DNA of 64,000 nt, from contig NZ_FMTY01000002.1 in NCBI RefSeq assembly GCF_900100625.1, forward strand, positions 270,498-334,497, written 5' to 3'. Positions 51,895 through 59,610 of the stretch are shown piece after piece. Made by a program: the position numbers and the translations under genes. How positions within the stretch are numbered: position 1 is the stretch's first letter; every line of letters begins with the position of its first letter. The notes below the pieces were generated by a model. The model was not told where the DNA came from. It worked only from the letters and a program-made list of their open reading frames with translations, and did no database searches. The DNA is from Flavobacterium saliperosum. GTDB taxonomy: Bacteria; Bacteroidota; Bacteroidia; Flavobacteriales; Flavobacteriaceae.

Positions 51895-52644
51895 ATGGCT
51901 AAGGCTAACGGTATTATTAAAATTGAGGGAACTGTAGAAGAGTTGACCTTTTATAAGAAGAACGGTAAAAATTTTGTGCGCAAAAAAGGCGGTGTTTCGG
52001 GCGAGCGCATTTCGAATGATCCGAGTTTTGTGCGTACGCGGGAAAACAATACGGAATTCGGGCACTGCGGTTCGAGCGGTAAAGTACTTCGTCGAGCGTT
52101 GGGAAGCATGGTTTTTAAGGCGAAAGACAGTCAGCTTTCGAGTCGTTTATTGGGTGTGATGTCGCGAGTGAAAAACACGGATACGGTTTCGGCAAGGGGG
52201 AAGCGCAGTGTGGCTGTTGGACTTACCACTCCGGAAGGCAAACAGGCGTTGCGTGGGTTTGATTTTAACGCGAATGCCGATTTAAACAGTGTTCTTTTTG
52301 CGCCGTATACGTTAAACACCACTACCGGTGCGGTGGAGATTACGGGTTTTCTTCCGGCAGAGCAGGTACAGTTTCCGCAAGGGGCTACGCATGTGAGTTT
52401 GCAGTGTGCGGTGTTGGGGTTGGATTTTAGTACGGAAGTATCGGAAGTGGCGTACAGTAACTTGGTGAACCTGCCTTTGAACCTAACTCCGACCAATGTG
52501 ACTTTAACGCCTACCAGTGTACCGACCACAACGGGCCAGCAGTTTTTTCTGATGCTGATTTCGTTTTATCAGGAGGTGAATGGGGTGCAGTATTCGTTGA
52601 AGAATGAGGAGTATAATGTGTTGCATATTTTGGAGGTGGTTTAG
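51895..52644 (+). CDS. Uncharacterised 249-residue protein among repeats
   Basis: MAKANGIIKIEGTVEELTFY, then KKNGKNFVRKKGGVSGERISNDPSFVRTREN. The N-terminus looks like a strand-rich phage-tail-like or pilus-like fold; the centre (GSMVFKAKDSQLSSRLLGVMSRVKNTD) is helical and the C-terminal 120 residues are beta-rich. It has no signal peptide. The codon choice is more G/C-rich than that of neighbouring genes (many GCG, GTG and CGG), suggesting that it was acquired. Related short proteins with the opening MAK-(G/N)I and RxxGGVxxxRIxxDPxFxRTREN seem to be common in Flavobacteria, but I know of no function. Confidence 0.75.
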   Translation: MAKANGIIKIEGTVEELTFYKKNGKNFVRKKGGVSGERISNDPSFVRTRENNTEFGHCGSSGKVLRRALGSMVFKAKDSQLSSRLLGVMSRVKNTDTVSARGKRSVAVGLTTPEGKQALRGFDFNANADLNSVLFAPYTLNTTTGAVEITGFLPAEQVQFPQGATHVSLQCAVLGLDFSTEVSEVAYSNLVNLPLNLTPTNVTLTPTSVPTTTGQQFFLMLISFYQEVNGVQYSLKNEEYNVLHILEVV

Positions 52645-52647
52645 GTT

Positions 52648-52942
52648 GCCGCGCTTCGCTCGCAATGACGGGTTTGCCGCGTTTCGCTCGCAATGACAGT
52701 TTCTCGCAATGACACCCTGTACCGTTTTGGTATGGGGTTTTTGTTTTACTGTGTTTGTCATTGCGAGGAGTCCCGATAGCTATCGGGACGACGAAGCAAT
52801 CTCAGTTTGCCGCACAGTTTGCCACGCTGCGCTCGCAATGACGGGTTTGCTGTGCTTCGCTCGCAATGACGGGTTTGCCGTGCTTTGCTCGCAATGAGGG
52901 TTTGCCGCGCTTCGCTCGCAATGACAGTTTCTCGCAATGACA
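52648..52942. repeat. Family A repeat cluster with palindrome
   Basis: Two copies in one orientation directly after the 249-residue CDS, a full element in inverse orientation (TTGCGAGGA, palindrome 52770-52789, CGACGAAGCAATCTC) and then several copies of TTTGCCGCGCTTCGCTCGCA. The segment GACAGTTTCTCGCAATGACA occurs twice, at 52695 and 52922. Confidence 0.92.
52715..52748 (+). terminator. Intrinsic terminator, first of three near-copies
   Basis: CCCTGTACC pairs with GGTATGGGG (nine pairs, two G-U) around GTTTT, followed by TTTTTGTTTT. It follows a family A unit after the 249-residue CDS. Confidence 0.7.
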
Positions 52943-52989
52943 CCATGTACCGTTTTGGTATGGTTTTTTTTTTTTTTTTTTTTTTTTTT
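52943..52989 (+). terminator. Second terminator copy with a 26-T tract
   Basis: CCATGTACC-gtttt-GGTATGG is followed by 26 consecutive Ts (52964-52989). The stem is shorter than in the first copy (a C to A change), but the T tract is extraordinary. No gene ends directly before it except repeats. Confidence 0.6.
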
Positions 52990-53133
52990 GAAGGCTATGT
53001 TGTTGTTTTTTAACGATTTAAATTGCTATTTTATAGAAGTGATATACTATTTTGATGACTATTCCCGTTTATATTCTACTTACACTATCCAGTGTAGTGG
53101 ACTAAAATCAGTAACTTAATAAAAGATAACCTC

Positions 53134-53289
53134 ATGCAAATACTAGCCATCATTACCGTTGTACTTTTTGCGATTGTTCTCGTGATTTATCTGATTAGGG
53201 AGCATCGTAAGGACCAGAGAAAAACGAAAAAGTTCCTTACCAGCGATACTAAGAAACCTGAGTTGACCGAGCTTAATGATGTGTTTTGA
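53134..53289 (+). CDS. Small single-helix membrane protein
   Basis: A 51-residue frame: MQILAIITVVLFAIVLVIYL then IREHRKDQRKTKKFLTSDTKKPELTELNDVF. One N-terminal membrane helix is followed by a positively charged, then acidic tail. Similar small membrane proteins are common in Bacteroidetes. It is flanked by repeats on both sides and has no partner gene. The upstream 52990-53133 is A/T-rich and could hold its promoter. Confidence 0.6.
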   Translation: MQILAIITVVLFAIVLVIYLIREHRKDQRKTKKFLTSDTKKPELTELNDVF

Positions 53290-53295
53290 GGTTGT

Positions 53296-53405
53296 CGAGT
53301 TTGCCGCGCTTTGCTCGCAATGACGAGTTTGCCGCGCTTTGCTCGCAATGACGGGGTTGCCGCGCTTTGCTCACAATGACGAGTTTGCCGCGCTTCGCTC
53401 GCAAT
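53296..53405. repeat. Family A repeats after the small membrane protein
   Basis: Three to four units GAGTTTGCCGCGCTTTGCTC followed by GCAATGAC, in the same orientation, ending at the third terminator copy. Confidence 0.92.
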
Positions 53406-53409
53406 GACA

Positions 53410-53440
53410 CCCTGTACCGTTTGGTATGGGGTTTTGTTTT
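53410..53440 (+). terminator. Third terminator copy
   Basis: CCCTGTACC-gttt-GGTATGGGG followed by TTTTGTTTTTA, nearly identical to the copy at 52715 but with a 4-nt loop. It closes the small membrane protein gene. Confidence 0.7.
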
Positions 53441-53449
53441 TATACCGCA

Positions 53450-53592
53450 TTGTCATTGCGAGGAGTCCCGATAGCTATCGGGACGACGAAGCCATCTCAG
53501 TTTGCCGCGCAGTTTGCTTCGCTTTGCTCGCAATGACGGGGTTTCCGCGCTTCGCTCGCAATGACGGTTTTAGAGGGATGAAGCAATCTCAC
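53450..53592. repeat. Family A repeats with palindrome before the defence island
   Basis: TTGTCATTGCGAGGA, the palindrome at 53465-53484, CGACGAAGCCATCTCAG and degenerate copies ending GAAGCAATCTCAC. The RM gene starts 70 bp later. No gene is seen between 53290 and 53663 apart from repeats and the terminator copy. Confidence 0.92.
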
Positions 53593-53663
53593 TAAATTTA
53601 GTGATTGTGTAGGTGTTTTTTTATGGTTAAGTTTGGGAAAATTAAAATTAAGCTCCAATTATA

Positions 53664-56600
53664 ATGACCATTTCGCAATATCTCGACAAGATTAATACCC
53701 TTTATAAAACCGGAAACGCCCGTGAGCATTCGTACCGCGGTGATCTTCAAAACCTAATCATGGCCATTTTACCGGATGTTCTGGTAACCAATGAACCTGC
53801 TAGGGTTGATTGTGGTGCGCCGGATTATGTTTTGACCCGTAAAGATGTTCCGATAGGTTATATTGAAGCGAAAGACATTGGAGTAGACTTAGGTAGCAAA
53901 ACCCTAAAAGAACAGTTTGACCGCTACAAAGCCGGTTTGACAAATTTGATTTTTACGGATTATATGGATTTCCATTTTTACAAGGATGGAGAACTCACCA
54001 CCAAAATTGCTATTGCCGCTGTTGAAAATGGAAGTGTTGTAGCCAAACCCGAAAACTTCGAGCAGTTCACTCAGCTTATAAAAAACTTTGCCGAAACCAT
54101 ATCACAAACCATTAAATCGCCTACCAAACTGGCGCAAATGATGGCGGGTAAAGCCCGATTAATGGCGGATGTTATCGAGAAATCGTTAAACCATGACGAC
54201 CAAGAAGGGAAACGCTCTCAAATTAAATCGCAAATGCTTTCGTTTCAGCAAATGCTGATACACGATATAGACAACAAAGCCTTCTCCGACATATACGCTC
54301 AAACTATCGCCTATGGTATGTTTGCGGCGCGATACCACGACCCGACACTCCCTACATTTTCCCGTATGGAAGCGGCCGAGTTAATCCCGAAATCGAATCC
54401 GTTCCTTAGAAAATTGTTTCAAGATATTGCGGGTTTTGACTTAGACACCCGTTTAACTTGGATTGTAGACGAATTGGTAAACATTTTTCTGGCTTCGGAT
54501 GTGGCTATGATTATGAAGAACTTTGGTAAAAGCACCAAACAGGAAGACCCCGTAGTGCATTTTTACGAAACGTTTTTGGGAGAATATAATCCTGCATTGC
54601 GAAAGGCTCGTGGCGTTTGGTACACCCCGCAACCCGTAGTTAATTTTATAGTTCGTGCGGTTGATGATATTTTAAAAACCGAATTTAATTTACCACAAGG
54701 TTTAGCCGACACGAGTAAAACCAAAATAAAGAAAAAAGCCGTTACCCAAACCGGAACCGGAGCGAGTTCTAAAATTAAAGAGGTTGAAACGGAAGTAGAA
54801 GTACACAAAGTGCAGATACTAGACCCGGCAACGGGAACCGGAACCTTTTTAGCAGAGGTAGTGAAACACATTCACAAGAAATTTGAAGGACAACAAGGGA
54901 TTTGGAGCAAGTATGTAACCAACGACCTGATCCCGAGATTGAATGGTTTTGAGTTACTTATGGCGAGTTATGCGATGGCGCACCTGAAAATGGATATGCT
55001 ATTAACCGAAACAGGTTACAAACCAACAGACGACCAACGTTTTAAAATATTTTTGACCAATTCCTTAGAAGAAGCGCATCCTGACACAGCAACGCTTTTT
55101 AGTTCTTGGCTAAGTGATGAAGCCGACCAAGCAAATAGAATTAAGCGAGATGCTCCGGTGATGGTTGTTATTGGAAATCCTCCTTATAGTGTGGAAAGTG
55201 CTAACAAAGGGGAGTGGATTATGAACTTGATGGAAGATTATAAAAAAGAGCCTGGAGGGAAAGAAAGATTAAATGAAAGAAACCCCAAAGCTATAAATGA
55301 TGATTATGTAAAGTTTATGCGTTTTGGACAGCATTTTATAGAAAAAAACGGTGAGGGTATTTTAGCCTTTATTAATCCGCACGGCTTTTTAGACAATCCA
55401 ACTTACAGAGGAATGCGATGGAATTTATTAAAGACATATGATAAAATTTTCACCATAGACTTACATGGTAATAGTAAAAAGAAAGAATTGACTCCTGAGG
55501 GTAATCCCGACGTAAATGTTTTTGATATAATGCAAGGCGTTTCTATTAATATTTTAGTAAAAACCAGAAAAAACAAAAAAGAAGAGTTAGGAAAGGTTTT
55601 TCATTATGATTTGTACGGAAATAGAAATCACAAATATAATTTTCTTCTAGAAAATTCATTTGCAACTATTCCTTACTCGGAATTACATTACAAAGCTCCA
55701 TCTTATTTTTTTGTACCTAAAGATTATACAGTAGATGACCATTATAGATTAGGGTTTACCTTATCTGATCTTTTTAATTCAAACTCTATGGGAATTGCAA
55801 CTGCGAGAGATCAGTTTTCAATTCAAGAAAGTAAGCAAAAGGTTCAAACCCTCATTACAGAATTTTTATCCGTTGAAAGTGAAGAAGCTAGAAGAAGATT
55901 TGAATTGGGAAAAGATGTTAGAGATTGGACAGTCGAAACAGCAAAAAAAGATTTAATTAATTCTGGACCAAATTTTGAAAGAATAGTAAAGATTTCTTAT
56001 CGTCCTTTTGATATAAAATGGACCTATTTTACTGGAAATTCAAGAGGATTTCATTGTACACCCAGAGGGGAGGTGATGAAACATTTCATTAATAGAGATA
56101 ATCTTGCTCTATGCGCTGTGAAAATTGGTAGAGATATTACTTCTTTTAATTTTTTCATTAGTAAGTATATTACTGATAAAGGCATAACTTCATCTTTGGA
56201 TAATGCAAACGTTTTTCCTCTATATCTTTATCCGGAAAATAATTCTCAACAGAGCTTATTAAATGAAGTAATTCGCATTCCAAACCTCAACCCGGATATC
56301 GTAAAACAAATAGCTGATAGTTTAGGCTTAACCTTTACCAACGAAAAAGAAGAAGGCAATGTGTGTTTGGCCAACGATAAAGACGTTCGCCCTGAGTACA
56401 AACAAACTTTTGCTCCTATAGATTTATTGGATTATATATATGCGGTGCTACACTCTCCAAGTTACCGAGAGAAATACAAAGAATTTTTAAAGATCGATTT
56501 CCCAAGAGTGCCTTACCCAAACGATGCCGCAACTTTCTGGCAGTTGGTAGCTTTGGGTGGCGAATTGCGACAAATTCACTTACTGGAAAGTCCAACCGTT

Positions 56601-56945
56601 GAAAAATACATTACCCAATATCCTGAGGATGGTGATAATGTGGTGCGCAAAGTCATTGCGAGGAAGAATGACGAAGCAATCTCCACTAAAGCAGGGATTG
56701 CTTCGCAGGCTCGCAATGACGGTTCACTAGAGGTTTACATAAACGAAACGCAATACTTCGCCAACGTTCCCGAAGTGGCTTGGAACTTTTACATAGGTGG
56801 TTACCAACCTGCTCAAAAATGGTTAAAAGACCGTAAGGATAGAGAACTAAGCTATGAGGATATTTTGCATTATCAGAAGATTATTGTGGCTTTGAGTGAG
56901 ACTGGTAGGATTATGGGGGAGATTGATAAAGTTTTAGAGATATAG
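53664..56945 (+). CDS. Single-chain restriction-modification enzyme (type ISP/IIG-like)
   Basis: A 1093-residue protein combining nuclease and methyltransferase. The N-terminus has a PD-(D/E)xK-like motif: PDY at 53-55 and YIEAK with E68 and K70. A helical region leads to an N6-adenine methyltransferase with motif I DPATGTGTFLAEV (from D387) and motif IV NPPY at 505-508. The C-terminal part should hold target recognition. No helicase motor domain is visible, so it is shorter than classical type ISP enzymes and may be closer to type IIG. Residues 997-1020 are encoded by a family A repeat inserted in frame. The central part (about 55180-56260) is richer in A/T than the ends, a mosaic. The next gene, AbiH, starts 3 bp after its stop. 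Confidence 0.88.
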   Translation: MTISQYLDKINTLYKTGNAREHSYRGDLQNLIMAILPDVLVTNEPARVDCGAPDYVLTRKDVPIGYIEAKDIGVDLGSKTLKEQFDRYKAGLTNLIFTDYMDFHFYKDGELTTKIAIAAVENGSVVAKPENFEQFTQLIKNFAETISQTIKSPTKLAQMMAGKARLMADVIEKSLNHDDQEGKRSQIKSQMLSFQQMLIHDIDNKAFSDIYAQTIAYGMFAARYHDPTLPTFSRMEAAELIPKSNPFLRKLFQDIAGFDLDTRLTWIVDELVNIFLASDVAMIMKNFGKSTKQEDPVVHFYETFLGEYNPALRKARGVWYTPQPVVNFIVRAVDDILKTEFNLPQGLADTSKTKIKKKAVTQTGTGASSKIKEVETEVEVHKVQILDPATGTGTFLAEVVKHIHKKFEGQQGIWSKYVTNDLIPRLNGFELLMASYAMAHLKMDMLLTETGYKPTDDQRFKIFLTNSLEEAHPDTATLFSSWLSDEADQANRIKRDAPVMVVIGNPPYSVESANKGEWIMNLMEDYKKEPGGKERLNERNPKAINDDYVKFMRFGQHFIEKNGEGILAFINPHGFLDNPTYRGMRWNLLKTYDKIFTIDLHGNSKKKELTPEGNPDVNVFDIMQGVSINILVKTRKNKKEELGKVFHYDLYGNRNHKYNFLLENSFATIPYSELHYKAPSYFFVPKDYTVDDHYRLGFTLSDLFNSNSMGIATARDQFSIQESKQKVQTLITEFLSVESEEARRRFELGKDVRDWTVETAKKDLINSGPNFERIVKISYRPFDIKWTYFTGNSRGFHCTPRGEVMKHFINRDNLALCAVKIGRDITSFNFFISKYITDKGITSSLDNANVFPLYLYPENNSQQSLLNEVIRIPNLNPDIVKQIADSLGLTFTNEKEEGNVCLANDKDVRPEYKQTFAPIDLLDYIYAVLHSPSYREKYKEFLKIDFPRVPYPNDAATFWQLVALGGELRQIHLLESPTVEKYITQYPEDGDNVVRKVIARKNDEAISTKAGIASQARNDGSLEVYINETQYFANVPEVAWNFYIGGYQPAQKWLKDRKDRELSYEDILHYQKIIVALSETGRIMGEIDKVLEI
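56652..56723. repeat. Family A repeat inserted in frame in the RM gene
   Basis: A 72-bp element GTCATTGCGAGGAAGAATGA ... GGATTGCTTCGCAGGCTCGC AATGACGGT, with both inverted arms present, adds 24 codons without a stop (V-I-A-R-K-N-D-E-A-I-S at the start). It is the same element that elsewhere lies between genes. Confidence 0.92.
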
Positions 56946-56948
56946 AAT

Positions 56949-58145
56949 ATGGTAGCTATAAGGGTAAAATTAAAACCAACAACAATTAAAATAAATAAAA
57001 TTTTTCTCATCGGGAATGGTTTTGATTTAGCATTAGGGCTTAAAACCAAGTATAGCGATTTTTTGTTGTGGCTAATAAAGAAATACATAATTGATGCTAT
57101 TGAATCTAATGTTTCTATTGCACCGTTTGATAAATACAAAGGAAGGTATATTGAATTCTTGGGTGAGTATGAGGGTAAAAATGTAAAAGGATTTAGCACT
57201 AATAGTTTGTTTGATGTTTTATTAAGTACAAGATTTTATTACGATAAAGATCAATTGAATAAGATTGATAAAGTTTCGGATTTATTTGAATATATAAGTT
57301 CAAAGGAAATTGAAATTAATACTAAAAATGCTCCTTTCCTGTTTGCAAAGATTCTTCACTCATCATCTAATAATCTTTGGGTTGATATTGAAGGGGTATA
57401 TTTCGAAATTTTAAAGGAAATAATTAAAACATATAAAAATAATTTAAAAAAAGACTCTTTAGATTTAATAGATAACATTAATCAAGAATTTTCATTAATC
57501 ATTGATTATCTAAAAAAATATTTATCTGAAATAGACACTGCAATTATTAAGAATGATGCTAAGGTATATTTTACTCAATTTCAAAGTGATTTAGAAAAAA
57601 ATGATTTTTCATTTTTACATAACCAAGATGATGATGTAAGTATAGGTAATTCTTATTTTTTGAATTTTAATTATACAGATTCGTTGTCAAATTTATTAGG
57701 TCATTTTAAAAACAGTGCATATATTCAAAATCATATTCATGGTAATTTTAAAGATACTAAAAATTCAATAATTTTCGGTTTTGGTGATGAAATGGATGAT
57801 GTTTATAAGGAAATTGAAGAATTAAACGACAATCGATTTTTTGAGCATATAAAATCATTTCAATACTTCAAGACACCAAATTACAGAGAACTACTTTCTT
57901 TTTTAAATTCAGGTGATTACCAAGTTTGTATTTATGGTCATTCCTGTGGTCTTTCAGATAGGATAATGTTAAATGAAATTTTTGAACATGAAAACTGCAA
58001 ATCAATAAAAATCTATTATTACAATGATGATGATTTTACAAGGAAAACAATGGAAATATCAAGGCATTTTAATAGTAACCAATTAATGAGAAAGAAAATT
58101 GTTAATAAAAACAATGATTGTTTAATACCACAAGTAAAGAAGTAG
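56949..58145 (+). CDS. AbiH family abortive infection protein
   Basis: A 398-residue protein with the AbiH N-terminal motif FLIGNGFDLALGLKTKYSDFL and the C-terminal block VCIYGHSCGLSDRIMLNEIF, both typical of the family. The middle has YFLNFNYTDSLSNLL and HGNFKD, also characteristic. AbiH was described as a phage abortive infection protein; its biochemical mechanism is unclear. The gene starts 3 bp after the RM stop and 6 bp before the next gene, so it is co-transcribed with both. It is much poorer in G/C than the regions flanking the island. Confidence 0.9.
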   Translation: MVAIRVKLKPTTIKINKIFLIGNGFDLALGLKTKYSDFLLWLIKKYIIDAIESNVSIAPFDKYKGRYIEFLGEYEGKNVKGFSTNSLFDVLLSTRFYYDKDQLNKIDKVSDLFEYISSKEIEINTKNAPFLFAKILHSSSNNLWVDIEGVYFEILKEIIKTYKNNLKKDSLDLIDNINQEFSLIIDYLKKYLSEIDTAIIKNDAKVYFTQFQSDLEKNDFSFLHNQDDDVSIGNSYFLNFNYTDSLSNLLGHFKNSAYIQNHIHGNFKDTKNSIIFGFGDEMDDVYKEIEELNDNRFFEHIKSFQYFKTPNYRELLSFLNSGDYQVCIYGHSCGLSDRIMLNEIFEHENCKSIKIYYYNDDDFTRKTMEISRHFNSNQLMRKKIVNKNNDCLIPQVKK

Positions 58146-58151
58146 TTTATT

Positions 58152-58913
58152 ATGAAAATTAAACTATCCAAGAAACAAAAACTGTTTTTAATTAATGTAT
58201 TTATAATTTGTTCAATTATATCATTAATACTCATTCTTTCATTAAAATATGTATTACCAAATAAAAGTTCTCAAGATATAGCCACGACTATTGGGGGAAT
58301 TTTAGGGACATTTTTTAGTTTTTTTGGTTCTGTATTGGTTTATCTGGCTTTGAAGGCTCAAATCGTGGCAAATGAAATTGTACAAAAACAGATTAAGAAT
58401 CAAGAAGAAACCGATTATTTTAGAAATAAAATTAATCTTGTCAATGAAAGAATAAATATATTAAAAGAGGAAGTGAACAATTTTATTTACATGTACAGAG
58501 ATAAAGAAGAAAAAAATGGTTCACGCGATATCGAATATAAAGGTTCACAAGCTATTTTTATTTTACTTTCTAAAAATGTAAATACTTTTTACGGTAGATT
58601 AAAAAGAGATTCTTTCGAATTAGAGCCAAAATTTACAGAGTTGTATAAATTACTCCAGTTTTATCAAAATACCATTGATATGATTGAAAATGAAAAATTT
58701 GATAATGACTCTAATATAGATAACCAAATTAAATTAAATTTTTATTCCAGTCTTCAATATTTTTTTAGTGCTAAAATTAAATGGAACTTTAAATCAATGG
58801 AAAACAAAAAATCAAAACATTCTGATGGTTGTCCTGATAGCTGTGGACAAAACCATGGATTACCCGAGGAATTATTTGATTTAGTAGATAAAATTAATTC
58901 AAAATTATCTTAA
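58152..58913 (+). CDS. Putative AbiC-like abortive infection membrane protein
   Basis: A 253-residue protein with two N-terminal membrane helices (LFLINVFIICSIISLILILSLKYVL and TTIGGILGTFFSFFGSVLVYLAL) followed by a long coiled-coil-like segment (QKQIKNQEETDYFRNKINLVNERINILKEE) and a cytoplasmic helical C-terminal part. This topology and the KQIKNQEE stretch recall the putative phage abortive infection (PutAbiC) family. The match is by overall pattern, not by a unique motif. Position between AbiH and the GYF_2 gene (1-6-bp gaps) supports a defence role. Strongly A/T-rich. Confidence 0.6.
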   Translation: MKIKLSKKQKLFLINVFIICSIISLILILSLKYVLPNKSSQDIATTIGGILGTFFSFFGSVLVYLALKAQIVANEIVQKQIKNQEETDYFRNKINLVNERINILKEEVNNFIYMYRDKEEKNGSRDIEYKGSQAIFILLSKNVNTFYGRLKRDSFELEPKFTELYKLLQFYQNTIDMIENEKFDNDSNIDNQIKLNFYSSLQYFFSAKIKWNFKSMENKKSKHSDGCPDSCGQNHGLPEELFDLVDKINSKLS

Positions 58914-58914
58914 A

Positions 58915-59577
58915 ATGAAAAAATACTACTTACACAATGGTACTGAAAACATTGGTCCTTTTGATTTAGATGAATTAAAAGCAAAAGGAATAACTAAAAG
59001 TACACAGGTTTGGTGTGAAGGAATGGAAAATTGGAAAGAAGCCGGAAACATTGATGAATTAAAAAGCATTATGTTGGTTATTCCACCACCTATTTCTAAA
59101 ATTGCAGAATCAAAACCTGTCGCTCCCATTATTAAGAAGAAAACAAATTGGATAGGAAGAATAATGACACTTGCGGGTGTTGCGTTAGTAATAATTATTG
59201 GGCTAACAAGTGTTAGCGCATATTTAGATAATCAACAAAATACACCACCAGTTGAAGCGTTTATGACAGCTGAAGATATGGAAGCTGCTTATCCTTTAAA
59301 TTATCTATCCGCTGGCGGAGAGTACAAAGAAAATTTTTTAGGAGATAAGATTAAAATAAAAGGTTTCATCCGAAATTCAGCTTCCGTTACGACTTATAAA
59401 GATGTTGTTGTTGAGGTTGTATTTTACAGTAAAACGGGATCAGAAATCAATACTGAGAAATATACTCTTTATGAGTTTTATTCTCCTTCAACCCAAAAAG
59501 AATTTGAGTTGAAAGTTACTAATTATCGGAATGTTGCTGAGATAGGATGGAGAGTAGTTGGAAGCGTGGTTAAATAA
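58915..59577 (+). CDS. GYF_2 (DUF4339) domain membrane protein in the defence operon
   Basis: A 220-residue protein. Residues 1-50 (KKYYLHNGTENIGPFDLDEL and WCEGMENWKEAGNIDEL) match the GYF_2 domain, thought to bind proline-rich or other peptides. After a Pro/Lys linker comes one membrane helix (MTLAGVALVIIIGLTSVSAYL), then a beta-rich domain of the FxLYD type (IKIKGFIRNSASVTTYKDVVVEVVFYSKTGSEI). It starts 1 bp after the AbiC-like gene stop. Proteins of this build are common and usually unlinked to defence; here the location suggests a sensor or scaffold of the island, which is an inference. Confidence 0.78.
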   Translation: MKKYYLHNGTENIGPFDLDELKAKGITKSTQVWCEGMENWKEAGNIDELKSIMLVIPPPISKIAESKPVAPIIKKKTNWIGRIMTLAGVALVIIIGLTSVSAYLDNQQNTPPVEAFMTAEDMEAAYPLNYLSAGGEYKENFLGDKIKIKGFIRNSASVTTYKDVVVEVVFYSKTGSEINTEKYTLYEFYSPSTQKEFELKVTNYRNVAEIGWRVVGSVVK

Positions 59578-59610
59578 AATTTAATAATTAATTTATATAA
59601 AATTATCAAT

